Source of the DNA: Nautilus pompilius
Taxonomy: Eukaryota > Mollusca > Cephalopoda > Nautilida > Nautilidae
Assembly: GCA_018389105.1 (NCBI GenBank)
Contig: JACATO010000317.1
Location: 3,877,001 to 3,941,000, forward strand
Direction of reading: 5' to 3'
DNA length: 64,000 nt
The notes below the pieces were generated by a model, which saw only the letters and a program-made list of their open reading frames with translations, did no database searches and had not been told where the DNA came from. The position numbers were made by a program, and so were the translations under genes. Below, piece by piece: positions 12,362-26,067 of this stretch; within the stretch, counting starts at the first letter, position 1, and every line of letters begins with the position of its first letter.

Positions 12362-13681
12362 CGAGGTCTGTTGAAAAAGTATCCGACCTTAGGCTAGGGA
12401 AAAAAATTACGTACTTGGTTGGGTCCAATTGCTAATCCGCTTCGAAGTAGGCTCCTTGTGCCTCCACGCACTTAGCCCAGCGATCCTTCCACTGTTCGAA
12501 GCATATCTGGAATGCTTCTTCTGGAATGGCTCTCAGCTCCGCCATCGCATTCTGCATGACGTCCTCTTGGCTCTCAAAGAGGGAGCCTTTCAGTGGCATC
12601 AATTTTGGGAACAACCAGAAGTCAGAAGGAGCCATGTCTGGAGATTAGGGAGCCTGGCGAATGAGCAAAATGCCTTTCTTTGCCAAGAAACCTTGGATCA
12701 GCTGCAATGAATGAGCCAGTGCATTGTCATGATGCAGCTGCCAGTTTTGCAAGGACCACAGATCCGGTCTCTTGCACCAAACTGCATCATGAAGATGTCA
12801 GAGGACTTCCTGATAGTACTCCTATGTAACTGTTTGTTCTTCTGGTGTGTATTCGTGATGCACAACACCTCGTTAGTTGAAGAAAACAGTCAGCATCACC
12901 TTGATTTTGCTCCAGACCTCACGTGCTTTTTTGGGCCTTGGCGATGTTGGGTGCTTCTACTGTGATGACTGAGCTTTGGTTTCTGAGTTGTACCCATACA
13001 CCCATGTCTCATCTCCAGTTATCATGGTATTCTAGAACTCAGGATCCCTGTTGGCAGTATCCAGCAGGTCCTGTGCAACCTCAAAACAAAGTTGTTGTTC
13101 CTGAGAAAGCAGCTTGGGCACAAATTTCGCTGCCACTCTGTGCAAGCCCCAAATCCTCCTTTAAAATCGCATGTGCAGAATCTTTACTGATCCCAACCTT
13201 GTCACCAATTTCCAGCACCATCAAACAATGATCCTCCATTATCAAGGTCTGCACTTTCTCGATAACTGCATTGTGGCTTGTTGACGGCCTCCCGGAACGC
13301 TGGTCACACTCGACCAATGTGTGGCCATCTTTGAACCTGTTATACCATTCTTTTATTTTGGTAATACCCATAGCATTGTTACCAAAAGCCTGTTGAATTT
13401 TGAGAATTGTTTCCGCTTGGGTATCTCCAAGCTTTTGGCAAAACTTGATGCAAGATCGTTGCTCCATATGTTCTGTTATCATGGGCAAGAAAATGTGACG
13501 AGTAAGTAGTACAGCATCTCACACACTGGCTGCCTGACAGCAACTGACGCATCCAGGAAGCCCGCCAAAAACCACGCATGCGCGTGAAGGCACGCAGCTC
13601 CACTATGCACACTTTTGCCTCCCTAACGTCATTACTTGCCACAGGAAAAAATAAAGTTGGATATTTTTTCGACATACCTCG
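12362..13681 (-). mobile_element. mariner element (1.32 kb) with TIRs and TA duplication
   Basis: Complete mariner copy on the - strand. The left end CGAGGTCTGTTGAAAAAGT (from 12362) matches the inverted right end CGAGGTATGTCGAAAAAAT (ending 13681), with similarity continuing through TATCCGACCTTA. TA flanks both sides (12360-12361 and 13682-13683). The left flank is a TA microsatellite. It belongs to the same family as the mariner at 42931, whose ends read CGAGGTGTAGTCAAC. Confidence 0.93.
12432..13488 (-). pseudogene. mariner transposase pseudogene
   Basis: Frameshifted DD34D mariner transposase. The N-terminal HTH part is readable at 13488-13081 ('IKFCQKLGDTQAETI', 'IKEWYNRFKDGHT', 'RSGRPS'). 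The first catalytic Asp is kept in 'ITGDETWVYGY' (about 13018-12986). The second is in 'HHDNA' (about 12730). The third is in 'APSDFWLFP' near 12620. The C-terminus ends at 12432 with 'WVEAQGAYFE'-like sequence (reads WKDRWAKCVEAQGAYFEAD). All three acidic residues survive, but the frame is broken between the HTH and the C-terminal block, so no full protein can be made. Confidence 0.9.
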
Positions 13682-13683
13682 TA

Positions 13684-15596
13684 TATACATACATACATCT
13701 TTTTTCAGTAATTAAAGTTAAATTTAAAAAATTTTTTTTCACTTTAGAAAGAATAAAAAAAATAATTAGAATGACCTCTCTTGTTTGTATTTATCAATTT
13801 TGTCCAAACACTGAATTCTTAACACTTTGAAAATTTGTTGGAATGTTACAGCATGGCTGTCCAAAGACTTGTTATCAGCATTCCAGATGTCTGTGGATTG
13901 ATGAGTATAACAAAATGGATTAGAAGACCTAACTTATGCTTAATTAGAGGCAGAGCACCAATCTTGGATGGGGGCCTAAGACAGACATGGGTAATAGAAA
14001 GTTTACAGTGGACTTGCAAGGTGGACAGATAGCAGAATTTGTTGGCACTGCCAGGATCTCAGACAGGTAAAGTTGGAACAATGAGTTGTTAACGCTTATA
14101 CCATGAGTAAAGAAAGTCATTGCTTTTAAAACAAAAAAAAAAGCTGCCAAACCCTTTGCTGAGAACATTACTCTCAAAGAAAAGAATGTTTCTAATTAGA
14201 AATAATATGCTATTATCATATATTTAGTTTTTGCTCTGGTATAAAAATAGGTATTAAAACTGCTTTCTCACAAATTGAAAGCAATTATTTTATCATGCAT
14301 CAATTAAAAAAAAATGTATTAAAATCTTGTACCAGATCCACAGTGAGTTTGTGTAAGAAACCTTATGTTTGGGTTGTTTCAGTAGGTGATCTACTTCATT
14401 GTGTAAAATTATTTGTGATACTTTTTTTTAAAAAATCATAATTGAATAAAAAAGGCAGACTTTTCAATTTTACATGGACTCTTCCAAAGCATGACAGATA
14501 CCTGGATGATCAGCGTCACTAATTCATCAAAATCTAGATGTCCTGTGAGCTGTGCACGAAGCTAAAGGAGGTTTATTGTACATTAGTTTTTTTTATGTAT
14601 GTATGCATGTCAAACTGATAATGTCCAGATTATTGTGGCAGGCAGATCTATATTTCATTTTGATTTAAAAATGTTTTCTTCAGAGCAACTGTTGTGAAAA
14701 AAAAAATCTTCAGTGTCATTTTAAAAATTTGGATATTTGGATATACTTATTTTTCTGGAGAAATTATTACTCTTTAAACAATGAATGACAATTCTAGTCT
14801 TCAGTGGACAGGAAGGAATATTATGTATGTAATTATGGGTGAAATAAAAGTCATTTTCGTTTACAGTGCAGGGGAGATAACCAAAGTATTAAAAATAAAT
14901 TTTACTTTTTTTTCAAAATCCCTTCTAGGCAATAATAATTCTTGATGATCTCCCCTTTCCCCATTATTTTATTAAAACAAATTTATGCTAAACGAAATTA
15001 AACATGAAACTCTAAAACATTTTATTGTTGTTTATGATTTAAAAAAGAACAATTTTGACTATTTAACAAAGTGGAACAGCAGTTAATGTCTGTTTATTTT
15101 ATTTTATGATTGGGAAGGAATCTATCCGAGTTAAACAACTTTTTGCAGTATATAATTTTTGTCAGCCTGGGTTTCTAAATTTACCTGATTGTGATCACTT
15201 CAGTTTGATCTGATTTACAGCAACCTGTACATATATTTTCCTTATCTTTTCCTGATAAGGATTTTTGGCAACAATATGATTTATAGGTTTTCTTATGGTT
15301 TTGTCCTTGCCTGTACCTTTAAAGGTTATTTAAAATACATTGATGTACTGTTTTAATTTTCAGATTCCTCAGTTGTTAAACACACTTTATTTTTTATGAA
15401 GGTGATGTACATGAAAACCAAAATGGCTTTATTAAATACCATCTTAAAACTTGTTATTCCAGCCACATTAAGTTTTGCATTTTTAAAAAATAAAATAAAA
15501 TGTCTATTTGCATAATTTGTGTCACTTCAAACCATTTGTATGCCCTGTGATGCGGTATACTCTGGATAATTGCCTGAAAGAATAAGCTGCCTATTG
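13684..15596. other. AT-rich non-coding stretch
   Basis: No exon, RNA gene or recognisable repeat protein was seen. A GGGGAGATAAC motif occurs at about 14872. Short GGGAGATAA words of this kind are common in mollusc DNA by my recollection, which is only a weak taxonomic hint. Confidence 0.45.
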
Positions 15597-17560
15597 CAGG
15601 GGTATTCGACCCATGGGTTACACAAATAGCTTGTCGGGCCATGATTTCAAACTTATTTTCCATAAAAATAGCAGGAAAAACAGTCTATATTTCTACCTAA
15701 TTCTCACAGGACAGCCAAGAAAGTGAATGGAACACCAAATTGTTTGCATGGGCTACTGATTGACCTTAATGCCTTGTTGGTCACCAGAACTGACCAAGTG
15801 AGAGATGATGGTGCATTGGTCACAGAGTGAAACTGCACAGATTCTGTCTGGTGTCTGCCAGTTTGTCAGGTCATTAGTATTGGTTCATCATTCAAATATG
15901 ATGCTGCTTCACTGTGACTATTAACTGTTTTATGTTATTTTACTGTTATATTTTCCTTTTTTTTTAGATTTTATTTTTGTGAAATATTTTTATATTTAAA
16001 TTGATTTTAAAATTTTTCGATGATGACTCCACCTTCATCAAAGAAAAAGGAAAATGGCTGACAAACATGAAATTTAATGAGAAATAGATTGAATGCTACT
16101 TTCTCATTGAAGTAAAACAAACAAACTTGTTCACATTCTCAAGGAGTTAAAAATCAAAAGACATTACAATACTAAAAATACATCCAAATTCTATATCGCT
16201 TAAGGACAACTTCACAAAGATAAAGCTGCTGAATTAAAAAGAAAGCTATCTGGTTAATAATTATTAGGTAATGTAAGTTCCCAGCCTGAGTTATCTGTAA
16301 AAGTAAGCTATGCAATTGCTGAAGTTATTGCTAAGAAATAAGCCATTTTTCGATGGTGAATTATTTTAGCAACATTTTCAAAGTGTTCTTTTATAGTCTG
16401 CCCCCCCAAAACAAAACAGATTTTGAAAATAAGTTTATCTTGGCAGATTGTGGCTAGGCATATTTAAAAGTTAGCTGGAAATCTCCAACATTAAAAAAAA
16501 AATATTAGCTTTTAAATTGTATTCATTTTAACCTGATGGAAGATCAGATCTTACTGATAGAGTCCAGGTTGCCATTTTTATATGTGGTACTGATAAAAAA
16601 TACAGTTTTCTCATTGTTGAAATTAATTTTATTAGGTCCAAGGGCTTTTGCCATCAATAATTTTGAGAAATGTTAAACCAAATATATTTAGAATTTGAAG
16701 ATGTCTATTATTCTGAGGTTAGATTGATAAGCTGTGAAAAAGTGCTGAAATGGATGTTTGTATCTGAAAGATGAAATCCAGATCTTTTGGAAGTGAAAGT
16801 AAGACTAGTGGATGAGTTCCAAGACAACAATGAGATGTGTGACTTTGTCTCCTTAATTAGTATTACCACCCACCCAAATGAGCTGAGCACGTCTCCGAGG
16901 AAAAGACCAACCTCATACATTGTGTTGAATAATATCAAAGCCTTTGAAATTAAAATTTGTTTACAGAAATTACAGTTGAGGATAGAATTATGCCTACTTC
17001 CAAACACAGACTAAGTGTAATGTGATTGAAGTGGATAAATATGTCAATATGATTTGTACTTAAAATAAAAAAAAAAAAACAATTGAAAATAAATTTCATG
17101 ATTTCAGAAAGAAAAGTCACTTTTCAACTTCTTTTTTTCTTTTTGTGTTCATTTTTTTCCGGCATTGATAAGTTGCCTGAAAATTTGCAAATGGAGTTTG
17201 TTGATCTGCACTTTGGTTTACAGTTAAAGGAGAAATTTAATCAAGTCATCTTGATAGACTTTTCAAGCTGTATGTCTTTTGGGAAAAGAATTCTGTATTA
17301 TGTAATAAGGTTACTTTAATGTGCTCACTTTTTTGCAGCAAGTACATCTGTAAGCAGATATTTTTCAGGATTAAAAACATCAAGTCTAAGATAAGATAAG
17401 CCATATTAGTGACAGTCATCTTGAATGTTCCTTGTGAATTGCAACTACTTCATTTGTTACTGACTTAATTTTCTTCTAGGTAATTCTCTTGTTTATTATT
17501 CAAATTGTTGGTGTGCTCCAAACCATCATTCTATTAGGGTTCCACAAAATATTTTAATTA
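15597..17560 (+). mobile_element. Decayed hAT element of the GTF2IRD2/ZBED-like group
   Basis: The left end CAGGGGTATTCGACCCATGG (15597) is a typical hAT terminus. Inside, fragments of a GTF2IRD2/EPM2AIP1-like transposase run in order. There is a BED-finger-like region near 16010-16200 with 'KDNFTKIKLLN'. 'TTHPNELSTSPRKR' (about 16863-16905), then 'NIKAFEIKICL' (about 16930-16965), match the T-x-H-L-N-x-L...KAFEVKL block. 'LPENLQMEFVDLHFGLQLKE' (about 17171-17230) is followed by 'FFRIKNIKSKIR' (about 17362-17395), matching the C-terminal dimerisation region. Many stops are present. The right terminus is not clear. Confidence 0.7.
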
Positions 17561-20189
17561 CAAGATATGGCAAAAGATTTGGTTTATGTGGCCTGCAGCC
17601 TAATATATAACCATCAATGTGATCAGTATTAAAAATAAAAAGTTTGATGCCCTCACCCTGTTGCATAATTTTGAATAGGAAATTGTGTGGGTTCATCCAT
17701 TTGAATTTAGGCAGAGGAAATTTAAGTGAAATTACTGGCATTAACAGGATTCCATAATTAGTATAAGTGCTTTGTTAAATGATACAAAAATGCAGTGCTA
17801 GCAGTGATAATGAGGCTCCTCTGTTGTTCTGAGCACTTTGTCTTGAAATAGATAAATTCATCAAAAAAATTCATTAAAAATTTATCCAAAAAGTGAGTAG
17901 TGAATCAAATATCTTTATTTTAGTGCTAATCATCAATTTTTTTTTACACATTTAATTAAATAAGTAATCACAAATTTATCTATTTGTGCATGCCTTAGTT
18001 TACTAAATATAATTTCTAGCCCCATCTTTATTTATTACACCTGTTAATTGTCTTTTGTTTATATGCATAATAACTAACATCTGGAAAACAATACAAATAA
18101 AACAGACAACTTCAAGTGTTAATTTTTTTTTTTTGTTGTTGATCAGAGGGAGTAACTGTGAGTGGTGTTGATGACATGGAAAATTCTAACACATTTGATT
18201 ATATAATATGTTAGATTTTTTTGATGTTTCAAACAAGCATCATGATCCTTTTTTATTCAAGGGAGATCACTCCATGCATGAATAACACTAGAGAATGCAA
18301 TTTTCCTTTAAATTAAAAAACTAAAGTGAATGTTAACTGTAGCACTGATCTACCTTTCATAGTCATTCTGTTTAAAGGGGCTATTGTACCACAATGTTAA
18401 GCTGTATCTTAAATAATCTATCACTGCTTAACCAATTTACTTTTGTTTGTCTGTTTTCATGTTTAGATGAGAAGAAAACCAGTTTCAACAAAACAAAATT
18501 TAATTTAGTCTACTTTCAACAAGGTGGACAAAATTTTTTCAAATTGAAAAGCTAACAATGCACAATTTGTAAAATGTTTGTTAATTTTCTCAAATTTACC
18601 AATGCCAACATCTGTAAGGCCACCTATGGCTATGTCATCTGGTTGTGCATTATGGAATGTTACTCTAGTTACTATCCAAAGGATGAGATGGACCTGAAAA
18701 TAAGAGCTATTTGTCAGTCAACACTGGCCTGGATATGGCCAAAAAAAGTTCTACAAAGCAGTTTGTAATTATATTAAGTAGAGATTTCTCTTATATGATT
18801 CATTATTGAAACCTGCAGAGATTATTAACCATTTCTAAATTATTTTATAGGTAGGTTTTGTATCATTCCTCAAGGGGAAACCAGGTTGAGATGGACTTTT
18901 GAAGCTACCAATGTAAGGTTTTTGGTGATGGTATCTCAACCTGTGATTGGTCTCTGACAAGCAGTGGACACTTACAGAAAAGCTAGCAGGTTGATTGATC
19001 ACAACAGTCTTATTTTCTACAGTAAGAAGAAACAAGACTAACTTTAGATTTTTTCTTGCTCCAAAGACATTGGAATCTTTGCATACCTTGAGGGTAATGG
19101 TTAGTATGTTATGAGTGAAATCTTTATGCTGCACTACCTATCAGTCTTTGTGTTTGTAGTGTAACAAATTTTTCAAGAAAAAGGTATTGATTCTGTCTTT
19201 GTTTATGAGATTAATGGTTTAAAGATTTCAGCATTATTAATTTGAATATTTGGTATTTTAATATATATTTATAGTTTTGAGTGGCTATTCTGATTCATCA
19301 AATGCTTGTCAACCTGTTGCTGGTCAGTCTGTTTTGAATGAAATATCTCAAACTTTGAATCATCTAAGCATCTCTCAATTTTTTTTGTCACAATTTAATC
19401 CACTGAGTATCTTTCGCAGTATCTAGGGGGACACATTTATTGGATATACTAATTCATTTAGCAATTATTTTTTAGTTTATCTTTTATTACACCATGCATC
19501 ATTTAGCATTTTGTGTTTTATGACTAATTTGCTTTGTTTTAGCCATAGATGATGCCATTTCTTGCTACACTATCTTGGGAAATGAAATTTTTACCAAGTT
19601 GGCCCACTTTTATATTGTTACCAACTGGTTAGTCAGTTCATCAGGTGATGCAAACTTCATTACTACATAATTTGGCTGTTTCTAAAGAATTCCATGCACT
19701 GATAAATATTTTGATGAATCTAAGATTTAATTTAAGATGAACAGTTTAATGTTTTGTTCAGTATATAATATAGGGATATTTTGTATGTTATGCAACTATT
19801 TACAGTTACTTTGGACATTAGAAGCTGTGGCATGATCCTTTAACTGTGTCAACATGTGCTTGAGTCTTGTGACAATTCTGTTGCCTCAGTTGCTGTGTGT
19901 TGCTTTTTATTTCTGGATGAGGTATGCTCACAGAAGTCACTACTGTCAGGTGATGATTCCAAGTTTGCATAACAGTGGTCAAATTGGATATACAGTTTGT
20001 CACAAGTGTTCACATGAAGTTACTGAACATTGACAATATGTTGCTTTGACAATGACTTACTGATAACCATTGATACTAGCTATAATTAGACTATGGACTG
20101 GAAGTAGATAGACAAATATGGCTGCTAAACTTGAGATATTGTATCATCAGCTGACTTTGGCTGCAGTACTGAGAGATTAGTTCACTTCA
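17561..20189. other. Non-coding stretch, nothing recognised
   Basis: AT-rich sequence. Short open frames near 18574-18768 (+) and 18835-19134 (-) have no recognisable domain or matched splice sites. They may be debris of unidentified repeats. Confidence 0.4.
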
Positions 20190-20870
20190 TAAAACACTCA
20201 ATAGGGGTACCATAGCAATGCTAATTATCATGATAAATATAATATCACTTAAATGGTTCTGTCTTGATATAGGCCATCAAGAATGAATTGTAGAAGGTTT
20301 AAGGAGCTCTATATCTGATTAGTCTGCATGAAATCTGCTACATTGCTAGTCTACATATTAGACATCCAGTATCTCATACATCCCTTACAGTGGCAAACCA
20401 TAAAGTGAGATTTGAGTGGACTAGGACTTATTTGCATTGGACTTTGGTAGACTGGATCTATGTTTTCTTCTATAGTGGGAGTAAATTCAGTCTTTGGTGA
20501 TGGTTGTCCATATGTTTGCCAAACACACCGACACATTGCTGACCAACATGTCAGAGACCGTTCTGGGGTAGCAGTGCTTTAGGCTATAATGTTGTATATC
20601 ATACCTGTAAAAGGGAACAGATTCTCTTTGATGGAGCTATTACAGGACAGTGCTATGTAGATGGGGTTATAGATCTTTTGTTATATTATTTGCATGAATT
20701 CACCTTCAATGATGATAATGAAATAATCAATTATGCAATAGTTGTAAACTACTACCAAGAAGAAAATATGCATATTTTGGACAATGTCCACTTGCTTCTA
20801 GAATTAGCAGGAACTGTGGAAAAGCTTGACAAGAATGCATTGCAACAGTACTACATCTGGTGAGCAATGA
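20190..20870 (+). mobile_element. Decayed Tc1-like transposon
   Basis: Tc1-type transposase debris. 'YLHWTLVDWIYVFF' (about 20428-20470) matches the H-L-x-W-T-x-x-x-W-x-x-V-x-F strand; the acidic residue expected next is replaced by Tyr-Ser-Gly. 'GYNVVYHT' (about 20585-20610) and 'GAITGQCYVDGVI' (about 20635-20672) match the later strand and the TAQRY(V)D motif. The catalytic residues have decayed. Terminal repeats were not identified. Confidence 0.6.
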
Positions 20871-21659
20871 GATGTAGGTGCAGTGTTGTAGTAAATGTCT
20901 GAGACAGTTGCATATGCCACTAAAAATGTAACTTAAGTGTGTATAAGCAATGACTAGTCAGTGTCAATAAATTCATTAGATATTTTCACAATGAACTGAA
21001 TTTAACATTGTGGTCAATTTTGAATTGTGTACAAATGTTTTATCTTCAATAAATTCATACAATTTATAACAGAATGTCCCTATACCATTTTGATAAGTGA
21101 CTCTTGAATAAATTTTGTTCTGAAGGAAGTATTAATAATACAACTCACAATATGTTATCTAAGGCTTTCTCTTACATGGATTGTGTTCGCACACTGTTAA
21201 TGGTAAAATATCCTTTTTCACTAATGAAATGCAGTACAATTAGATTTGTAAGAGTTGAACAACAAAAAATAAAATTTTAAGTGAAGATCAGCGCAGATAA
21301 CCAGCCAATGTACTATTTCCTTGTATTTTTTAAAAACAGATGATTCATTGAATGTATGCATTCTGGACACTACAAAATTATTCAAAGGAGAAAATGTAAA
21401 TGTAATACCTTAGCATAATAAAAATTAAATGTAATATCACTATCACTTTAAAACTTTTGCATAATTATGGGCTTAACAAGTTATTTCTGTGAATGCTAAT
21501 TTTAGTTTATGCCTAAACTGTGTTGTTGTGTTCATCTAATGTTTCCATCTGTGTGTTCTGGTCAGATGAGAGCAGGTTTTAAATATTTTTGCTGGTGACT
21601 TGATAAAAATTGATGTGATTATCTCATAAGAGAGAAATCGGAATATTCTGCATTGCTAT

Positions 21660-21843
21660 GCAATTCCATCAGCGCATTGCTTGATGGTGATGAGTTTAAA
21701 GTGCAAGATAATGAGACAAAGGATACAGCAAAGCTCAATACACAATACCTTGCTAGAAAAACCAAACAGACTGTTGTTTGGTCTTCTAACTCTCCACATT
21801 GGAACTTAATGAACTTGTGGGATGAAACACTTGCAGTGCTTTG
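21660..21843 (+). mobile_element. Tc1-like transposase fragment
   Basis: One open segment reads 'FKVQDNETKDTAKLNTQYL' then 'TVVWSSNSPHWNLMNLWDET'. This aligns with the Tc1 pattern F-Q-x-D-N-A-x-x-H-T-A-x...W-P-S-N-S-P-D-L-N-P-I-E-N-L-W-D-E. The second Asp is kept (QDN); the third has become His (SPHWN). It may be the 3' half of the Tc1 copy at 20190-20870, separated by an insertion. Confidence 0.6.
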
Positions 21844-24800
21844 AATGTAATTTCTTTTCTGGGTTTTTTGAATGAAATACAGCTTATGATGATAGTTTTA
21901 TACCGTATTCCAACTATTAAATAAAGTATGATCATAAACACTGCACACTTTACAGTTAATTCCATAAGAAATACTTGACAGCATTCTTTGAAACCTAAGT
22001 GGTAATTGTTAATTTTCTCTATGCTTACTAATAAATTAAAAATGCATCTTTATTATAAGTTATTTTTAAAAGACACTATTCAGAATAAAGAATAGTTATA
22101 TTCTATATCTTTTGTTTTGATCTATTTTCAACTTCATAACAGTTTAGTGGGCTTTTCTTTTGTAATCACTATTACACAAGTGAAAAGAAGCCATGTTTGG
22201 ATGTACAAAAAAATCAAGCTTTTCTTTTAATCAAACTGAGGCTTTTGACTTAAGCTATCCAGTAGGCCAACCACTCTCTGTCGGTATCTGATACCGGTTT
22301 TTTTATTTGATGAAATTTTACCCAGCCTCTTAATTACCAACTTAGTTGTATGTTAATATATGAATAAAATGTGTGTTCTTTAGTTTTTATAGTACTTTTT
22401 AAAATATCTCTTCCTGCATTATTTTAGGATTTGGAAGTTTTCATTGACTTTCTGGAGCCAGTAATTTAAATGTAAAGCAGAGATTAACCATGAGGTAAAG
22501 GGTTTTCTCTTTGTTTGTGAAGCTAATAGTTATTTTGTCAACAATTTTCTAATGATATGCTAATCTCAAATTATGGATAGCTGGCCTTTTGAACTTGAAT
22601 ACTGTTGAACCTTCTAGGGGTGCTGCTGCTAATTTTAGTGTCAAATTGCTGTTTTGTATGTCTGGTCAGCAAATTCTGGATCTGGAACAGTGTGAACAAT
22701 TAATGTTTTTTATATAAAACACTGCAATAATTTTTAGCTAACACTATTGTGAGTTGAAAAATAGTTGCTGTGTTTACGTTGAATACATTTCTCAACCAGA
22801 TCTTGATCCTCATGAAAATCCATGAAAGAATTCCCACTTTTTCTTTCTTGTTCACCATCTCAGCATCTTTTTCTAGTAAGGAAAAGATAATGAAATACTT
22901 ATTGCAACTGGATAAGAATTGTTATCATCTTATCTGACCACCATGCATGCGCATACATGCACATACAGGTCTAAAGGAGTTAATACATATTTAAACTTTT
23001 GCCCTATAGAATTGATGGCTGAGGTGCTTGGCAAATTAAAAGCCTAATCTCTCACTTTTTTTAATGTCATTAGTAGAGTATATTAATTTTTATGTTAACA
23101 GCATTGACAGTTTATATATGTATAAAAGTGTCCTATTTACCATTCATTATGAGCTCTCTTTTTCTCTAGCTTCCTTGTTGGTAAAAATTAGGTAACGTGG
23201 TTGGAGGGGGCAGATAAGACAAGTCGATGATGGCACTGAAATACTTCCTTCCTCAGTGACTTGACTTAATTCCACCAATCCAAATACATTTCAGTTACAA
23301 AATGTAATGAATTTCTAAATGTGTTACGATTTTCTGAAAAATGACTATACCTGACTATGTGAGGCTAAAAATTATAGATATATTTAAGAAATAAATTTTG
23401 CAGGTGCTGTATCTTTAAAATGTTATGATAATCACTATTATTCTGCTAAACCAGAGTTGACAATAATTATTTTGTCATCTTGCATGAAACCAAATCAGAG
23501 GCTTTTGCTGAAATTGTCTCTCAAACTTACTTTCTGATAATCTTCTTAATGCATTAAAAAAGCAATACAAAACCCATCATACTTTACTGGAATGGACTGA
23601 AATTAACTTCTTGATATGTTTGTCAATACCACCTATGTGCTTAAATAAACAGCTTCAAGATTAGTTTCACAAGCAATTTCCATAAGAAACAAATGTCCAG
23701 TTTTCTTTGTAAAGGAGTGATCATTTATTTTCTACTGTTAGACATTATGCTTTCCCATATTTATAACAGTAGTATCCATTGTTTATATACTTGTACTAAG
23801 ATAGAAGAAGTGGAAGATGTTGACTATTCACAGGCTTTTTTCTGTCTTTTCTATCAAGTTGAATCTGCATGTATGTCTACTAAGTGGATACTTTAGAAAC
23901 TATCTTCATTAATTAGCTTCTTGTGGTGTGTTTTGCTTCTATATTATATCGAGTGCAGTCTTTTCTGTGGATTTATGCTGCTGGTAAAATGTCTGAAATA
24001 AGACCATTCATTCATTCTATTCGCTACATTGTTTGTTTTTTTTGAAGATTTTAAAAAATCACTGGATATAACAAAGTCTATGAAGATTGATTGTTCAAAA
24101 TATTCCAGATATTTTTGTTTTGGATATGCTACCTTTGTTATCTGCTTTTATCATATTCTTGTTTTTGAAATCTGTGTGCTTTAAAGTTTTGTTATAATCA
24201 TGTGTGCACACTCACATACCTACAATAACTATTGATCTATGATTTGAACACAAACTGACTAATTATATAAATAAGATGGATTACAAGTACCTTTCTTTAT
24301 CAAAAATATAGCACGTGCTCTATAATAAAAGTTGTAGACTTACTGCTTTTGACCTACATGAAAAATGTCTTTTATGTATGTTGGGGTACTATTCTGTTAC
24401 AAAATGACATTGACAAGTTTATTTAGTTAAATTACTTAGCTTTGCCTCATAAATCCATTTATCTTTACGATCTAATTTCTTTCATAAAATCCATTAATGT
24501 CTTCTTTTTTTTTTTTAAAAAATAATTAATCAACATATGATTTTGCACATTACAGTAAACAGCAAAATTGTTTGGATTCATAGTGGAATTTAAAATTCTA
24601 TATATGTCAGAAGAAAAGTTAAGTTTTCTAATATTAGAGAGTTTTGTATAGGAATGAGGTAAATACATTAAAAAAACCCACTTTTTATTGCTTCTATATT
24701 TTACTCTAGACTCCAGTATTTCTTCTTTTTCTTTTTTTTTTTTTACATCTTTAACTATTTAGAAATATTAGAGTAACCCAAATTTTAGGTAAAGCTTCCA

Positions 24801-25149
24801 TACTTTCCTGAGTGCATCATGGGCATTCTTGATGGTATGGGTTCTAGACATTTAAAAATCAGTTAATTTAGAATAAATTCGTAAAGAAAAAAATTTGAAG
24901 TTTTAATTGTTGCTTTATGACCAAATTTGATTGATAGTTTGTGGCAGCATCTGTCTGCATGCACACACACACAGTCTTTACTTTAAAAACTCAGAACTGT
25001 CCTGTGTTGAAGCTCCATTGTATTGTTTTCCATTGCCATGTTTATTTTTCTCCAAGCTAGTTTTCAAATCTCATTTTCTACAGAGACCTGACACAATTAT
25101 GTAAACACTCAAATTAGAAAGAACACTTTCATTCTGAAACCATACGTGT
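21844..25149. other. AT-rich non-coding stretch
   Basis: No exon or element was recognised. An acceptor-like TTATTTTAG at about 22428 precedes a 15-codon frame ending in TAA, too short to call. Microsatellite-like CA and T runs occur. Confidence 0.4.
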
Positions 25150-25840
25150 GATTGATACCTTGTGTTGCAGCCCATTGTCTTATGCAAGGGAGCAATATAC
25201 TTTCATATCTTGTGGACGAGATTTTTGATCCTAGTCAGTGTAATTGCAGAGAATTACTGGCATATGGAATTTGGTTAGGGATTTCTTGCAAGTGAGTTTA
25301 CTTCAACACTTTTGTAGGAATTGATTCAGCATAGCCCACAAAGGCTCATTAGGATACATTTCCACTGATTAGGCAGGCCATGACAGAGTTTGAATACCTT
25401 GTCTGTCTTTTCATTTTTTTGTATTGCATTGACAGGGTAAATTTTTGGTGCTGTCCTTCATAAAAATACTGCTCTTTTTGGATAGATGATCACTGACACA
25501 AACAGGCATAAGTAGTCTCACTTTGAAAACGTTTATATACCAGGCAGCAGTTTTTTTGTTTTTTTTGAAAATTAACATCTGTGACCATTTCATTGAACCA
25601 AATTGTACCCTACACAATAACAGGGCAGACCTTCATCTTTTGTTGTGCATTGGTCCAATGAAAATTCCTGTGCTGGACAGTACCACACACAACCAACATG
25701 TGAGAACTTTGAAGATCTGGAGTTGTCAAAAAAAAAGAAGACTGTTCATGCAGGTATCCCGCATTATATATGATGAGTGTTTCGTATCTTATTGCTCTTG
25801 GTTTGTACCCATGCTGTAGTAAATGTTTCAGCATAGACTA
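25150..25840 (-). mobile_element. Decayed Tc1-like transposon (- strand)
   Basis: Read on the - strand, 'FMKDSTKNLPCQCNTKK' is followed by 'GIQTLSWPA', then 'NEPLWAMLNQFL' (about 25450-25300). This matches the Tc1 end region F-M-x-D-x-A-P-C-H-x-A...IQTLSWPA-SPDMNPIE-LWAMLN. The second Asp remains, but the third-Asp block is scrambled. Upstream coding debris extends to about 25834. Termini were not found. Confidence 0.6.
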
Positions 25841-25960
25841 GTTTTTTGTCACCCGCCTGCTTTGCATAATTAACATGGTCTGCCCCATAGTGCTGTGTGA
25901 GAAAAAAGTGACCTAAAATTATTTATCATGATCATTTGAAATGTGTGCATTGTATTGCAG

Positions 25961-26067
25961 GTAATGACAACTAGCAATCTAAGAAAAAATGAGCCAGTCA
26001 ATCCTACATTAAATAGGAATTATGTACCAAGCAATGAAATATCTGTGCATAGTGGTTTTCATGTCAG
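25961..26067 (+). other. Candidate spliced exon (107 bp), function unknown
   Basis: It has a good acceptor (TGTGCATTGTATTGCAG) and a donor (CAG|GTAACT at 26068). Exactly one frame is open through all 107 bp, encoding 'VMTTSNLRKNEPVNPTLNRN' and a further 15 residues. Joined directly to the exon at 37015, that frame would not continue into the Spaetzle-like reading frame. It could therefore be a 5' untranslated exon of gene A, an exon of another transcript, or chance. Confidence 0.25.

Noticed and set aside
22429-22470. Short terminal-exon-like segment after TTATTTTAG
   Set aside because: Fifteen codons with no partner exon; could arise by chance.
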